Positions 9,065 through 16,477 of a stretch of DNA of 44,392 nt are shown here, in pieces. The stretch lies in contig CAZDLB010000002.1 of assembly GCA_964505995.1 (NCBI GenBank), positions 1 through 44,392 of the forward strand, in the 5' to 3' direction. Position 1 is the first letter of the stretch; the number at the start of each line of letters is the position of its first letter. Source of the stretch: JAJRVH01 sp964505995. GTDB lineage: Bacteria > Pseudomonadota > Zetaproteobacteria > Mariprofundales > Mariprofundaceae. The notes under the pieces were generated by a model, which ran no database searches, was not told where the DNA came from, and saw only the letters and a list, made by a program, of their open reading frames with translations. Position numbers and translations under genes: made by a program.

Positions 9065-10309
9065 TCAGCCGCGCGCGAGAATCCGCCGCGCAGCCTCATC
9101 CAGCGAGCAGGCCTGCTGCTCGCCCGATTGCATGTCCTTCAGGCTGAGTCCGGAGTCGCGGAGCTCGTCCTCGCCGATCACCGCAACGAAACGGGCCTTT
9201 TCGCGATCGGCCTGCCGGAACTGGCGCTTGGCCCCACCGCCGCCACAATGCACGACGCTCAGGCCATGCCGTCGCAGGCCTTCGGCCACCTGCATCGAAT
9301 AGGTCTGAACCTCTTCACCAAGTGCAACAATCGCCACATCCGGAGTCTGTTCCTCGCCATCATCGAGCAGCATCGCCAGACGCTCCAGTCCGGCGGCAAA
9401 CCCGATGGCCGGTGTAGACGGGCCGCCCAGCTCGGCCACCAGGCCGTCGTAGCGGCCTCCGGCCAGCACCGTGCCCTGGGCCCCCAGCCGGCTGCTGACA
9501 AACTCGAAGGCGGTCCGGTTGTAATAATCCAGCCCGCGAACGATACGGGGATTGACGCGATATTCGACCGCCAGCGCGTCCAGCCCCTGCCTGAGGCCGG
9601 AAAAATGCTGCCGGCAGGGATCGCAGAGATGACCGATCATTTCCGGCGCATCCTCAAGCTGCGCCTGGCAGGATTCGATCTTGCAGTCGAGCACGCGCAT
9701 CGGGTTCTTGCCGATGCGCTCGCGACAGGTCTCGCACAGATGCGCCTCCCGCTCCCTGAGGAAGGCCACCAGCGTTTCGCGATATCCCGGCCGGCAGTCG
9801 GCACAGCCCAGCGAATTGATCTGCAGTTCGACACCCTCCAGCCCGATCTCCCTCAGCATGGCTTCGGCCATGGCCAGGATCTCGACATCCGCCAGCGGCC
9901 CGGCCGCACCGAAGAGCTCGACGCCGATCTGCTGGAACTGGCGCAACCGCCCCTTCTGCGGGCGTTCGCGACGGAACATCGGCCCGATGTAATACCAGCG
10001 CTGGATGCCGGCGCGGGTCAGCCCGGCCTGCAGATAGGCGCGAACGGCTCCCGCCGTGCCTTCGGGGCGCAGGCAGATGTGATCGCCGCCCTGATCGGTA
10101 AAGGCGTACATCTCCTTGGAAACGATATCCGTCGCCTCGCCGATGGAGCGCACGAACAGCTCGGTCGGCTCCAGCACCGGCAGCCGGACCTCGGCGAATG
10201 CATAGCGGGAGAATACATCCCGGGCCACCGACTCGATGCGCCGCCAGCGGCGCACGTCATCGGGCAGGCCGTCATGGATGCCGCGGATACTCTTCAGACT
10301 CTTTGCCAT
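9065..10309 (-). CDS. hisS: Histidyl-tRNA synthetase
   Basis: A 414-residue class II aminoacyl-tRNA synthetase that charges tRNA(His). Motif 2 is visible as MFRRERPQKGRLRQF, the histidine-specific loop as GLDYYNRTAFEF, and motif 3 as IGFAAGLERLAML. The C-terminal 90 residues form the usual anticodon-binding alpha/beta domain. Length is normal. It is the last gene of a minus-strand operon (cyclase, lipoprotein, ispG, hisS), 50 bases after ispG; an ispG-hisS pairing is common in proteobacteria. Confidence 0.97.
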   Translation of the reverse strand: MAKSLKSIRGIHDGLPDDVRRWRRIESVARDVFSRYAFAEVRLPVLEPTELFVRSIGEATDIVSKEMYAFTDQGGDHICLRPEGTAGAVRAYLQAGLTRAGIQRWYYIGPMFRRERPQKGRLRQFQQIGVELFGAAGPLADVEILAMAEAMLREIGLEGVELQINSLGCADCRPGYRETLVAFLREREAHLCETCRERIGKNPMRVLDCKIESCQAQLEDAPEMIGHLCDPCRQHFSGLRQGLDALAVEYRVNPRIVRGLDYYNRTAFEFVSSRLGAQGTVLAGGRYDGLVAELGGPSTPAIGFAAGLERLAMLLDDGEEQTPDVAIVALGEEVQTYSMQVAEGLRRHGLSVVHCGGGGAKRQFRQADREKARFVAVIGEDELRDSGLSLKDMQSGEQQACSLDEAARRILARG

Positions 10310-10359
10310 CAGCCGTCCTCTCTGCCATCTCCATCGTCGCCTGTTTCCATGGCGCGAAA

Positions 10360-11457
10360 CTAGCCCTTCTTGCGCTCACGGATCGCCGCGGCCCTTCTCT
10401 CCACCTCTGCGACCAGATGGTCGATCATCTCCGATGCCTTCAGTTTCCCGGCCTTTTCACCGTCCTTGTACATCATGTGCACCGGATAGCCGCCGGTGAT
10501 GCCAAGATCGGCCTCCCGGGCCTCGCCGGGACCATTGACGACGCAGCCGATCACGGCCACGTCCAGATTCTCGTGGATATGCGCCAGCCGCTTTTCCAGC
10601 TCGGCGACGGTCTCGATCACGTTGAACTTCTGCCGCGCACAGGACGGACAGGCGATCAGGTTCACGCCGCGATGCCGAAGCCCCAGCGCCTTGAGGATCT
10701 CGAAGCCGACGCGCACCTCCTCCTCCGGCTCGGCCGCGAGCGACACGCGGATCGTGTCGCCAATGCCGTCGGCCAGCAGCAGGCCAAGCCCGATCGAGGA
10801 CTTGATCGTGCCACCAAAGGCGCTTCCGGATTCGGTGATGCCCAGATGCAACGGATAGTCCACCTTCCCGGCCAGCTTGCGATAGGCAGCGACCGTCATC
10901 GGGATATTGCTCGCCTTCAGCGACACCTTGATATCATGAAAGTCCATGTCCTCGAGGATGCGGATATGGCTCATCGCCGAATCCACCATCGCATCGGCGC
11001 AGGGCTCGCCGTACCTGTCGTTGAACTCCTTCTCCAGCGAACCGGCATTGACGCCGATGCGAATGGAAATGCCGCGCTCGGCAGCCGCGCGAACGACCCG
11101 TTCGACACGGTCGCGCCCGCCGATGTTGCCCGGATTCAGTCTCAGGCCATGCACGCCGGCATCCAGCGCCGCCAGCGCCATCTTGTAGCTGAAATGGATG
11201 TCGGCAATGACCGGCACGTCAACCTGAGCCAGAATCTCGGGCATCGCCTTCGCCGAATCCGGGTCCGGCACCGAGATGCGCACGATATCGGCACCGGCAT
11301 CGGCCAGCCGCTGCACCTGCGCCACGGTGGCATCGATATCGCTGGTCAGCGTGTTCGTCATCGACTGCACGGCGATCGGCGCATCGCCGCCGACGGCCAC
11401 ATCGCCGACCATGATCTTCCGCGACTTCCGGCGCGGCTTCAGAATCGAGTCCCGCAT
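10360..11457 (-). CDS. ispG: 4-hydroxy-3-methylbut-2-enyl diphosphate synthase
   Basis: A 365-residue enzyme of the MEP isoprenoid pathway that reductively converts the cyclic diphosphate MEcPP to HMBPP. The opening VAVGGDAPIAVQSMTNT and the TIM-barrel strand ISVPD are typical. The [4Fe-4S] ligands are Cys270 and Cys273 (CPSC) and Cys305 (GCVVNGPGE). It is the short bacterial form without the extra insert domain. Its ATG at 11457 directly abuts the stop of the upstream lipoprotein gene, so translation is probably coupled. Confidence 0.97.
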   Translation of the reverse strand: MRDSILKPRRKSRKIMVGDVAVGGDAPIAVQSMTNTLTSDIDATVAQVQRLADAGADIVRISVPDPDSAKAMPEILAQVDVPVIADIHFSYKMALAALDAGVHGLRLNPGNIGGRDRVERVVRAAAERGISIRIGVNAGSLEKEFNDRYGEPCADAMVDSAMSHIRILEDMDFHDIKVSLKASNIPMTVAAYRKLAGKVDYPLHLGITESGSAFGGTIKSSIGLGLLLADGIGDTIRVSLAAEPEEEVRVGFEILKALGLRHRGVNLIACPSCARQKFNVIETVAELEKRLAHIHENLDVAVIGCVVNGPGEAREADLGITGGYPVHMMYKDGEKAGKLKASEMIDHLVAEVERRAAAIRERKKG

Positions 11458-11458
11458 G

Positions 11459-12574
11459 TCAGTCTCCCCCCTGGGACGCCGGCTTCTCGTCCTCGCCGGC
11501 TGCCTTGCGCAGCAGGTCCAGTCGCTCCTTCAGCTGCCGCGCACGCCTGAGCGCCTCGCGGTATTCGACATTCTCCGGCGCCAGCGCCGCCGCCTCGCTC
11601 CACAGTTCGATCGCGCGATCCAGCTTCTCCTTGCGATAATAGAAGCTGCCCCGCCGATACTTGTCCTCGGCCTCACTGGCCATGGCCTGCTGGATATCAT
11701 TGAGCAGCTTCTTCGCATCCCTGCCGCCCTGACGCCGATAGACCAGCGCATAGCGCCTGGCCTCCAGCCATTTCCCCTGCTTCATCAGCGCCCGGATCTG
11801 GCCGGCCGTCACCTTCTTGGGCAGCGTGATGCGCTTGACCGCCGGCGATTTCGGGCTTTGCTGCAACGGAGGAATCCTCAGCCCCTTCGGCAGGGCCTGC
11901 ATGATCTCGGCCTTCAGCTTCTTGCCGGCCTCCGAATCCGGATCCAGCCGCAGGTGGGACTCGATCTCGATGTAGGCCACGGCCGGATAGCCCTTGCGCA
12001 GATAACGCCTGGCCTCGTCATAGGCCCGGTCGGCGCGCTCCTCGAGATCATCCTGAAACTGCTTGCGCTTGCGAACGAACACCTCATCGTTCGCCGGCAC
12101 GCCCTTCGGCGGCTCGAAATCATCCTGGTGCGCGAGCCACTCCGTGTCCTGCTGACGCCGCTGTTTCAGCAGCGCCTCCATGCGGACCTGACGGAAGCGC
12201 AGCTCCATCGCGGCCCGCTTCTTCTGCAATGCGGCCGGGCGGGTCGAAAAGCCGGCCGCCTGCTCGTAGGCCTGCATGGCCTGATACCATTCGCCGGCCT
12301 TTTCATGGCGTTCGGCCAGCTGCGAATAGTGGCGAAGCAGGCGCTTGCGTGCCGGCTCGATCTTCGTCTTCAGAAAGCGAAGCGCCTGCGGATAGTCCTC
12401 CCGGCTCTTGTCCATGCCCAGCACCTTGGCGCGCGCTTCCATGATCCGGCCCTGCTCGAAATCCTTCTGCACCGCGGCATAGGTCTTGAAGAAGCTGAAG
12501 GACAGCTTCGGACCACCTGAGGCGCAGCCGGAAAGCAGCAGCGACAGCAACGCAATGAACAGACCGAATCGCAT
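11459..12574 (-). CDS. TPR-like outer-membrane or periplasmic lipoprotein
   Basis: A 371-residue protein with a clear lipoprotein signal: MRFGLFIALLSLLLSGC, where LLSGC is the lipobox. The mature part is highly helical and basic, with helix pairs resembling tetratricopeptide repeats (for example AERHEKAGEWYQAMQAYEQA near 100 and EDKYRRGSFYYRKEKLDRA near 305) and a KRKQFQDDLEERAD coiled segment near 170. It ends in a charged Gly/Asp tail. I chose ATG 12574 because the signal peptide starts there; it is 4 bases after the cyclase stop. The function is unknown. Its conserved position between a cyclase and ispG could be tested in related genomes. Confidence 0.82.
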   Translation of the reverse strand: MRFGLFIALLSLLLSGCASGGPKLSFSFFKTYAAVQKDFEQGRIMEARAKVLGMDKSREDYPQALRFLKTKIEPARKRLLRHYSQLAERHEKAGEWYQAMQAYEQAAGFSTRPAALQKKRAAMELRFRQVRMEALLKQRRQQDTEWLAHQDDFEPPKGVPANDEVFVRKRKQFQDDLEERADRAYDEARRYLRKGYPAVAYIEIESHLRLDPDSEAGKKLKAEIMQALPKGLRIPPLQQSPKSPAVKRITLPKKVTAGQIRALMKQGKWLEARRYALVYRRQGGRDAKKLLNDIQQAMASEAEDKYRRGSFYYRKEKLDRAIELWSEAAALAPENVEYREALRRARQLKERLDLLRKAAGEDEKPASQGGD

Positions 12575-12578
12575 GGAC

Positions 12579-14069
12579 CTAGATGTCTCCAATAATATGC
12601 CGCACATCCGACGGCAGGGTCAGATCAAAGGCCAGCGCCACGGCATGCGCGATGTTGCGCTTGGCATCCTCGCTTTCGGCCGTCACCGTGCCGCACTTGA
12701 TGGGCTGGCTGACCCCCTTGATCTCGCGCTGGCCGATACTGTGGAAGGCGAAGCCCTCGCCCAGCTGCGCGAATGTTGCCTCGCTCATCACGACTTCGCC
12801 ACCCTCGCCGAGTCCGGCCATGCGCGAAGCGACATTCACGGTATCGCCGATGACGGTATATTCCTGCCTTTCAGCCGCGCCGATATTGCCGACGATCGCC
12901 TCGCCGCGATTCAGGCCGACGCGGAAGGATATCGGCTCGCCGTTGGAACGCAGAACGCCGAGCTTGGAGCAGGCGATGGTCATCGCCAGCCCGGCCTTGG
13001 CGGCATGCCGGGCATGATCGGGATCCTCGTTCGGATGGTTGAACACGGCCATCACCGCATCGCCGATGTACTTGTCCACATGCCCGCCGTAATAATCGAT
13101 GACGCGATGAAAGACCTCGAAATGCTTGTTCAGCACCTCGATGACCTCCTCGGTATCCGTGGATTCGGAAAAGGACGTGAACTGAACCATGTCGGCGAAC
13201 AGCACCGTGACTTCCTGACGACGGTTCTCCACCCTGACCTTGCCGCTCTCGAACACCTCGGAAACCAGCTTGGGATTCAGATAGCGGCCGAAAACATCGC
13301 GCAGCTCTTCCTTGTGCGCCAGCTCCCCGACCATGGCATTGAACTGCGTGATGGCATCGGAGATCTCGTCATTGCCCTTGACCGGCAGCCGGATGCTGTA
13401 GTCCCCGTAGGCCACATGCCGGGCCGCGTCGGCCAGCATCTCAAGCGGCTGGCTCATGCGTCCGGCAATCCAGTAGACCAGCACGCTGGAGAGGATGATC
13501 ACGACGACGGCCGCGATACCGATGCGCGTGACCAGCTGGCCGGCCAGCTCCTTCCAGGCCTGCTCGGAGAAACGCACACCCACCGAACCGATGGTCGTGC
13601 CGGCATAGACCACCTTCTTCACATACCACATGCGCTCGGCCGGAAGCCGATGGATATTGGTATGTTTCGGAAGCTCATGCAGCAGGGCATCGTCGGCCTC
13701 AACCGCACCGTAATGCTCCTCCTCGCCGGTGACATACTGGATATGCACCCCCATCACCGAGGGCACCTTTTTCAGAAAGCTCTGCACCGTCAGGTCGATC
13801 TCCGCCTTGCTGCCGGCCAGCATCGGGATCTTCAGTTCGTCCACCAGCCGGTCAACCTGCACCTCGGCCTGAGCCGCCTGGCTCTCCAGCCAGGCATCGC
13901 GCTCCATGTCGAGGATGATGAGAAACAGCACGACGATCGACACGGCCACGGCAAAGCCGACCAGCATCGTCCAGCGCCAGCGAATCGGGAAGCGGGGCGC
14001 CAGCTCCTGCGGCGCTTCAGTGGCCGAATCCTCGGTGTCTTTCAGATGCTCACGCTGCGTGGTCTGCAT
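12579..14069 (-). CDS. Membrane-bound class III adenylate/guanylate cyclase
   Basis: A 496-residue sensor cyclase. An N-terminal cytoplasmic stretch is followed by a membrane helix (about 34-53), an extracytoplasmic sensor domain (about 54-178), a second helix (about 182-202), a HAMP linker (203-255) and a class III cyclase domain (about 285-470). Catalytic residues are in place: metal-binding Asp293 (FADMVQF) and Asp337 (GDAVMAVF), purine-specifying Lys333 (DKYIGD) and Asp409 (VIGDTVNVASRM), and transition-state Asn412 and Arg416. Lys/Asp favours ATP, hence cAMP. It heads the operon with the lipoprotein, ispG and hisS. The signal sensed is unknown. Confidence 0.93.
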   Translation of the reverse strand: MQTTQREHLKDTEDSATEAPQELAPRFPIRWRWTMLVGFAVAVSIVVLFLIILDMERDAWLESQAAQAEVQVDRLVDELKIPMLAGSKAEIDLTVQSFLKKVPSVMGVHIQYVTGEEEHYGAVEADDALLHELPKHTNIHRLPAERMWYVKKVVYAGTTIGSVGVRFSEQAWKELAGQLVTRIGIAAVVVIILSSVLVYWIAGRMSQPLEMLADAARHVAYGDYSIRLPVKGNDEISDAITQFNAMVGELAHKEELRDVFGRYLNPKLVSEVFESGKVRVENRRQEVTVLFADMVQFTSFSESTDTEEVIEVLNKHFEVFHRVIDYYGGHVDKYIGDAVMAVFNHPNEDPDHARHAAKAGLAMTIACSKLGVLRSNGEPISFRVGLNRGEAIVGNIGAAERQEYTVIGDTVNVASRMAGLGEGGEVVMSEATFAQLGEGFAFHSIGQREIKGVSQPIKCGTVTAESEDAKRNIAHAVALAFDLTLPSDVRHIIGDI

Positions 14070-14116
14070 CGCTCCACTCTAGCGAACATGGGCCTGCGGG
14101 CAACGCTGTTTCGCAT

Positions 14117-14153
14117 CCCGTCCCACCCGCTTCCGGATGCCGGAACGGACGGG
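14117..14153 (-). terminator. Nested stem-loop between GGDEF and cyclase genes
   Basis: CCCGTCC (14117-14123) pairs with GGACGGG (14147-14153), enclosing a second perfect stem TTCCGG (14131-14136) / CCGGAA (14140-14145). It lies 11 bases downstream of the GGDEF gene stop (minus strand) and upstream of the cyclase operon, where a terminator is expected. No U-run follows, so it is a candidate only. Confidence 0.45.
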
Positions 14154-14164
14154 TTCCCCGCCCT

Positions 14165-15145
14165 TCAGAGCGGCACGGCCTCTCCCGCCTCGACGCGGGC
14201 GCGCCCGGCTGCCTTGGCCTGGTAGAGGCGCTGATCCGCAAGGTGCAGCAGCGCCTCAAGCGCCGCATCGGTATCGCGACATGCAGACGATGGGTCGGCG
14301 CCGTCCAGAACCTCGGAAAAACTCGCAACTCCGGCGGAAAAGCTGACGACGATGGACTCTCCCCTGCCGGTCGCCAGCTGCACCGGCGAATGCGCCAGCG
14401 CCTTCAGCCAGTTTCCGGCAGCCTGAGCCGCCCCTGGCCTTTCGGTATCGGGCAGAATGACGAGGAATTCCTCTCCGCCCCAGCGGCAGACGAAGTCGGC
14501 CTGCCGCAGGCGACTCCTGAGCATCGCGGCGATCCGGCACAGGACCGCATCACCGGCGGCATGGCCATAGCGGTCGTTGACAGCCTTGAAATGATCCACA
14601 TCCAGCATGACCACCGAAAAGGGATGGCCATGTCGCTGGAACCGCGAGATGGCCACGCGCAACTGCTCCATGCCGAAATGGCGATTGTAGGCACCGGTCA
14701 GCGCATCATGGGTCGCCTGGTGGCGAAGCTCGGCCTTGGCCTGCTTCAGATTCGTGACCATGCGCCAGATCAGCTTCGCTTCCAGCCCGCCGATCACGCC
14801 GCCTGCGCCGAGGATATCGGCGGCCACCGCCTCAACCATCTCGTTGCCGCTCATGTTGAAGGCCACACAGGGCGCGTTCTGCTGCAGAGCCTCGGCAGCA
14901 TCGTGATAGACCGCGATGCCGTATTTCCGTGCCAGCTTCAGTCCCGGCGCATCCGGATCCACATCGACCACGGCGACGATGTCAACCAGGTCTTCGTCGT
15001 GAAGCATCTCGATGATGGACGTACCGCCGCGGCCGGCCCCGATGATGACCGCGCGGCTCGGATCCTCGCGCAACGGCGTCGCAGACACCCCTACCCCGCG
15101 ACCTTCCAAGACGCCCACAGTGGCGCTGTATATCCTGGCATGCAT
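14165..15145 (-). CDS. Rossmann-fold/GGDEF fusion diguanylate cyclase
   Basis: A protein of about 326 residues joining two domains not usually found together. Residues about 32-125 form a nucleotide-binding Rossmann fold: AVIIGAGRGGTSIIEML (GxGxxG), then the second strand ending in acid (VAVVDVDPDAPG) and a further strand CVAFNMSG. A short helical linker leads to a GGDEF domain (about 145 to the end) with the active-site motif GGEEF in RWGGEEFLVILPD and an inhibitory RxxD site (RQAD) five residues before it. It should therefore make cyclic-di-GMP and be product-inhibited. There is no membrane segment. The start is uncertain: ATG 15145 sits only 2 bases from GGGAGG, GTG 15148 overlaps it, and later GTG/TTG codons before the Rossmann strand are possible. 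Confidence 0.85.
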   Translation of the reverse strand: MHARIYSATVGVLEGRGVGVSATPLREDPSRAVIIGAGRGGTSIIEMLHDEDLVDIVAVVDVDPDAPGLKLARKYGIAVYHDAAEALQQNAPCVAFNMSGNEMVEAVAADILGAGGVIGGLEAKLIWRMVTNLKQAKAELRHQATHDALTGAYNRHFGMEQLRVAISRFQRHGHPFSVVMLDVDHFKAVNDRYGHAAGDAVLCRIAAMLRSRLRQADFVCRWGGEEFLVILPDTERPGAAQAAGNWLKALAHSPVQLATGRGESIVVSFSAGVASFSEVLDGADPSSACRDTDAALEALLHLADQRLYQAKAAGRARVEAGEAVPL

Positions 15146-15458
15146 CACCTCCCGGCAAACCGTGCCTTATCTCCGACCCGACGGCATCATGCTGCCGCAA
15201 CCGCTTACGAGACGGACTCAGGCGTTGTATAAGCAATATTCATACCAATGGGAGGCCATGCCAGCAGCCTGTCGGCCCCGGGGAGATCGCAGCGAACCGG
15301 TGGGAAGGCATGAAGACTGGATTCGAAGGAGCTACGTTGTAGTGAATCAACGACGAAACCTTCCGCTTAGAAGCACTGCCCCTGCCGCGCAGAGATTTAT
15401 CATAAGCCCGACAGACTGCTAGGGTGCCGCAACATTCATAAACCGCCGAGGCTGAGCC
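15146..15458. other. Non-coding gap between divergent GGDEF and yhbY genes
   Basis: About 310 bases without a convincing gene. Short open frames cross it on both strands but none has a good ribosome site or protein-like composition. It is less G+C-rich than its surroundings at 15225-15250 and 15395-15410 (TTTATCATAAG), which could hold the divergent promoters. I looked for a tRNA because of ATTCGAAG near 15322, but the flanking stems do not pair. No strong hairpin was found. Confidence 0.5.
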
Positions 15459-15734
15459 ATGCATCTGGACAAATCACAAATCAGAAACCTGAAAGGAAAG
15501 GCCCACCATCTGAAGCCCGTCGTGCGCATCGGCCAGAAAGGCATCACCGACGCGGTCTGCAGCGAAACCGAGGCCGCGCTTGACGCGCATGAGCTGATCA
15601 AGGTGCAAATTGCCGACGATGACCGCGACAGCCGCAAACGGATGGCCGAGCAGCTTGCGGATGCAACCGGCGCCCAGCTGATTGCTGGCATCGGAAAGAT
15701 CTTCACGCTGTATCGGAAAAAAAGGGATGACTGA
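15459..15734 (+). CDS. yhbY: YhbY family RNA-binding protein (CRM domain)
   Basis: A 91-residue single CRM-domain protein that binds RNA and associates with pre-50S ribosomal particles in E. coli. It shows the family opening (QIRNLKGKAHHLKPVVRIGQKG), shown here as LKGKAHHLKP followed by the GxxG loop in VRIGQKGIT, then the ELIKVQIADDD strand and the closing IGKIFTLYRKK. Full length. Its last 8 bases overlap the start of the bolA-like gene, so the two are an operon. Confidence 0.95.
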   Translation: MHLDKSQIRNLKGKAHHLKPVVRIGQKGITDAVCSETEAALDAHELIKVQIADDDRDSRKRMAEQLADATGAQLIAGIGKIFTLYRKKRDD

Positions 15735-15993
15735 GACAAGCGAGCAGATCCGCGCCCTTCTTGTCGAGGCATTTGCCCCGGATAAGCTGGAGGTCGAGGA
15801 CGAGTCCTGGAAACACGCCGGCCATGCCGGCGCGCGTGAATCCGGGGGCGGACATTTCGTCGTGCATATCTCGGCCCGGGCCTTTGAAGGGCTCAGCCGG
15901 CTGCAGGCGCATCGCCGCATTCTGGAGGTGCTCAGGCCGCTGATGCGATCGAAGATCCATGCGCTGAGCATCGATATTCGCCCCGTCCGCTAG
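15727..15993 (+). CDS. BolA family protein
   Basis: An 88-residue BolA/IbaG-family protein, a class II KH-like fold that partners monothiol glutaredoxins in iron-sulfur cluster handling. The signature is visible: a helical start (TSEQIRALLVEAFAPDKLEVED), shown here by EQIRALLVEAF, the ESGGGHFVVHISARAFEGLS loop region containing GHFVV, and LQAHRRILEVLRPLM with the HR pair. The ATG at 15727 lies inside the end of yhbY, an 8-base overlap; the frame is open upstream to 15682 but only over yhbY. Which BolA subtype it is cannot be decided by eye. Confidence 0.9.
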   Translation: MTETSEQIRALLVEAFAPDKLEVEDESWKHAGHAGARESGGGHFVVHISARAFEGLSRLQAHRRILEVLRPLMRSKIHALSIDIRPVR

Positions 15994-16002
15994 ACCGAGG
16001 AT

Positions 16003-16018
16003 TGGCCTGATTCTTGCG
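16003..16018 (+). promoter_or_regulatory. Sigma-54 promoter
   Basis: TGGCCTGATTCTTGCG matches the -24/-12 consensus TGGCACG-N4-TTGCW at TGGC, the G of position 7, and TTGC, with exact spacing. The predicted start (12 bases after the C of GC) is about 16029, giving a 42-base leader before ATG 16071. This places the FliX-like/GGDEF pair in the sigma-54 regulon shared with the flagellar cluster. Confidence 0.8.
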
Positions 16019-16032
16019 TAGAATTCCCGCCC

Positions 16033-16046
16033 GGACGCATGCGTCC
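16033..16046. promoter_or_regulatory. 14-bp palindrome in the leader
   Basis: GGACGCATGCGTCC is a perfect palindrome just downstream of the predicted sigma-54 start point. A dimeric DNA-binding protein site is possible, as is an RNA hairpin in the leader. No factor can be named. Confidence 0.35.
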
Positions 16047-16070
16047 AATCCCGGGTGCGAGGAATGAGCC

Positions 16071-16463
16071 ATGAAGATCCAGAACCGCGGACCGATCCGC
16101 CAGCCCGCCAGCCCGAAAACGGACTCGACAAGCCGCAGCGGCGCTTTCGGGAAGCTGCTTGAAAGCGAACTGAGCCTGAGGGCAGGGGAAGCCGTGCTGC
16201 CCCCGGAGCCCAATCCCTCAGCTGCAAACGCCTCCGAGCAGGAGGCTTGGAACTCCCTCGAACGGGGCCTGAGCCTTCTGGATGAAGCGATGGATCAACT
16301 GGGCCAGGGCCGGACACCCGATCCCGAGACCCTGGCCGAAATCGAAGCGCTGCGAGCCGAGCTTAGGCAAGCGGGAAAAAGTCTGAGCTCCACCGAGCTT
16401 GATCAGGCCAACACCATCCTGGCCGTCGAGGCTGCGCGCATGCGCTCGATGGATCGCGGCTGA
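16071..16463 (+). CDS. Small flagellar-regulon protein, possibly FliX-like
   Basis: A 130-residue soluble protein. The N-terminal 60 residues are low complexity (Ser, Pro, Arg, Ala); the C-terminal 70 are helical (LERGLSLLDEAMDQLGQG, then PETLAEIEALRAELRQ and a last helix LDQANTILAVEAARM). This order, a disordered start then a helical end with an LDE..D.L..G segment, recalls FliX, the partner of FlbD in Caulobacter, but conserved residues are too few to be sure. Support for a flagellar role comes from the sigma-54 promoter upstream and from the FlbD-like gene at 24588. A diguanylate cyclase follows after 14 bases. Alternatively it could be an unrelated small adaptor of that cyclase. Confidence 0.6.
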   Translation: MKIQNRGPIRQPASPKTDSTSRSGAFGKLLESELSLRAGEAVLPPEPNPSAANASEQEAWNSLERGLSLLDEAMDQLGQGRTPDPETLAEIEALRAELRQAGKSLSSTELDQANTILAVEAARMRSMDRG

Positions 16464-16477
16464 ACCACGGGGCGCGC

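Noticed and set aside
15310..15345. Possible tRNA or tmRNA (ATTCGAAG, GGATTCGAAGG).
   Set aside because: The neighbouring bases do not form a T-arm or acceptor stem on either strand, and the space before yhbY is too short for a tmRNA.
15240..15464. 74-codon frame on the minus strand upstream of yhbY.
   Set aside because: No ribosome site, no recognisable features, and composition typical of non-coding sequence.
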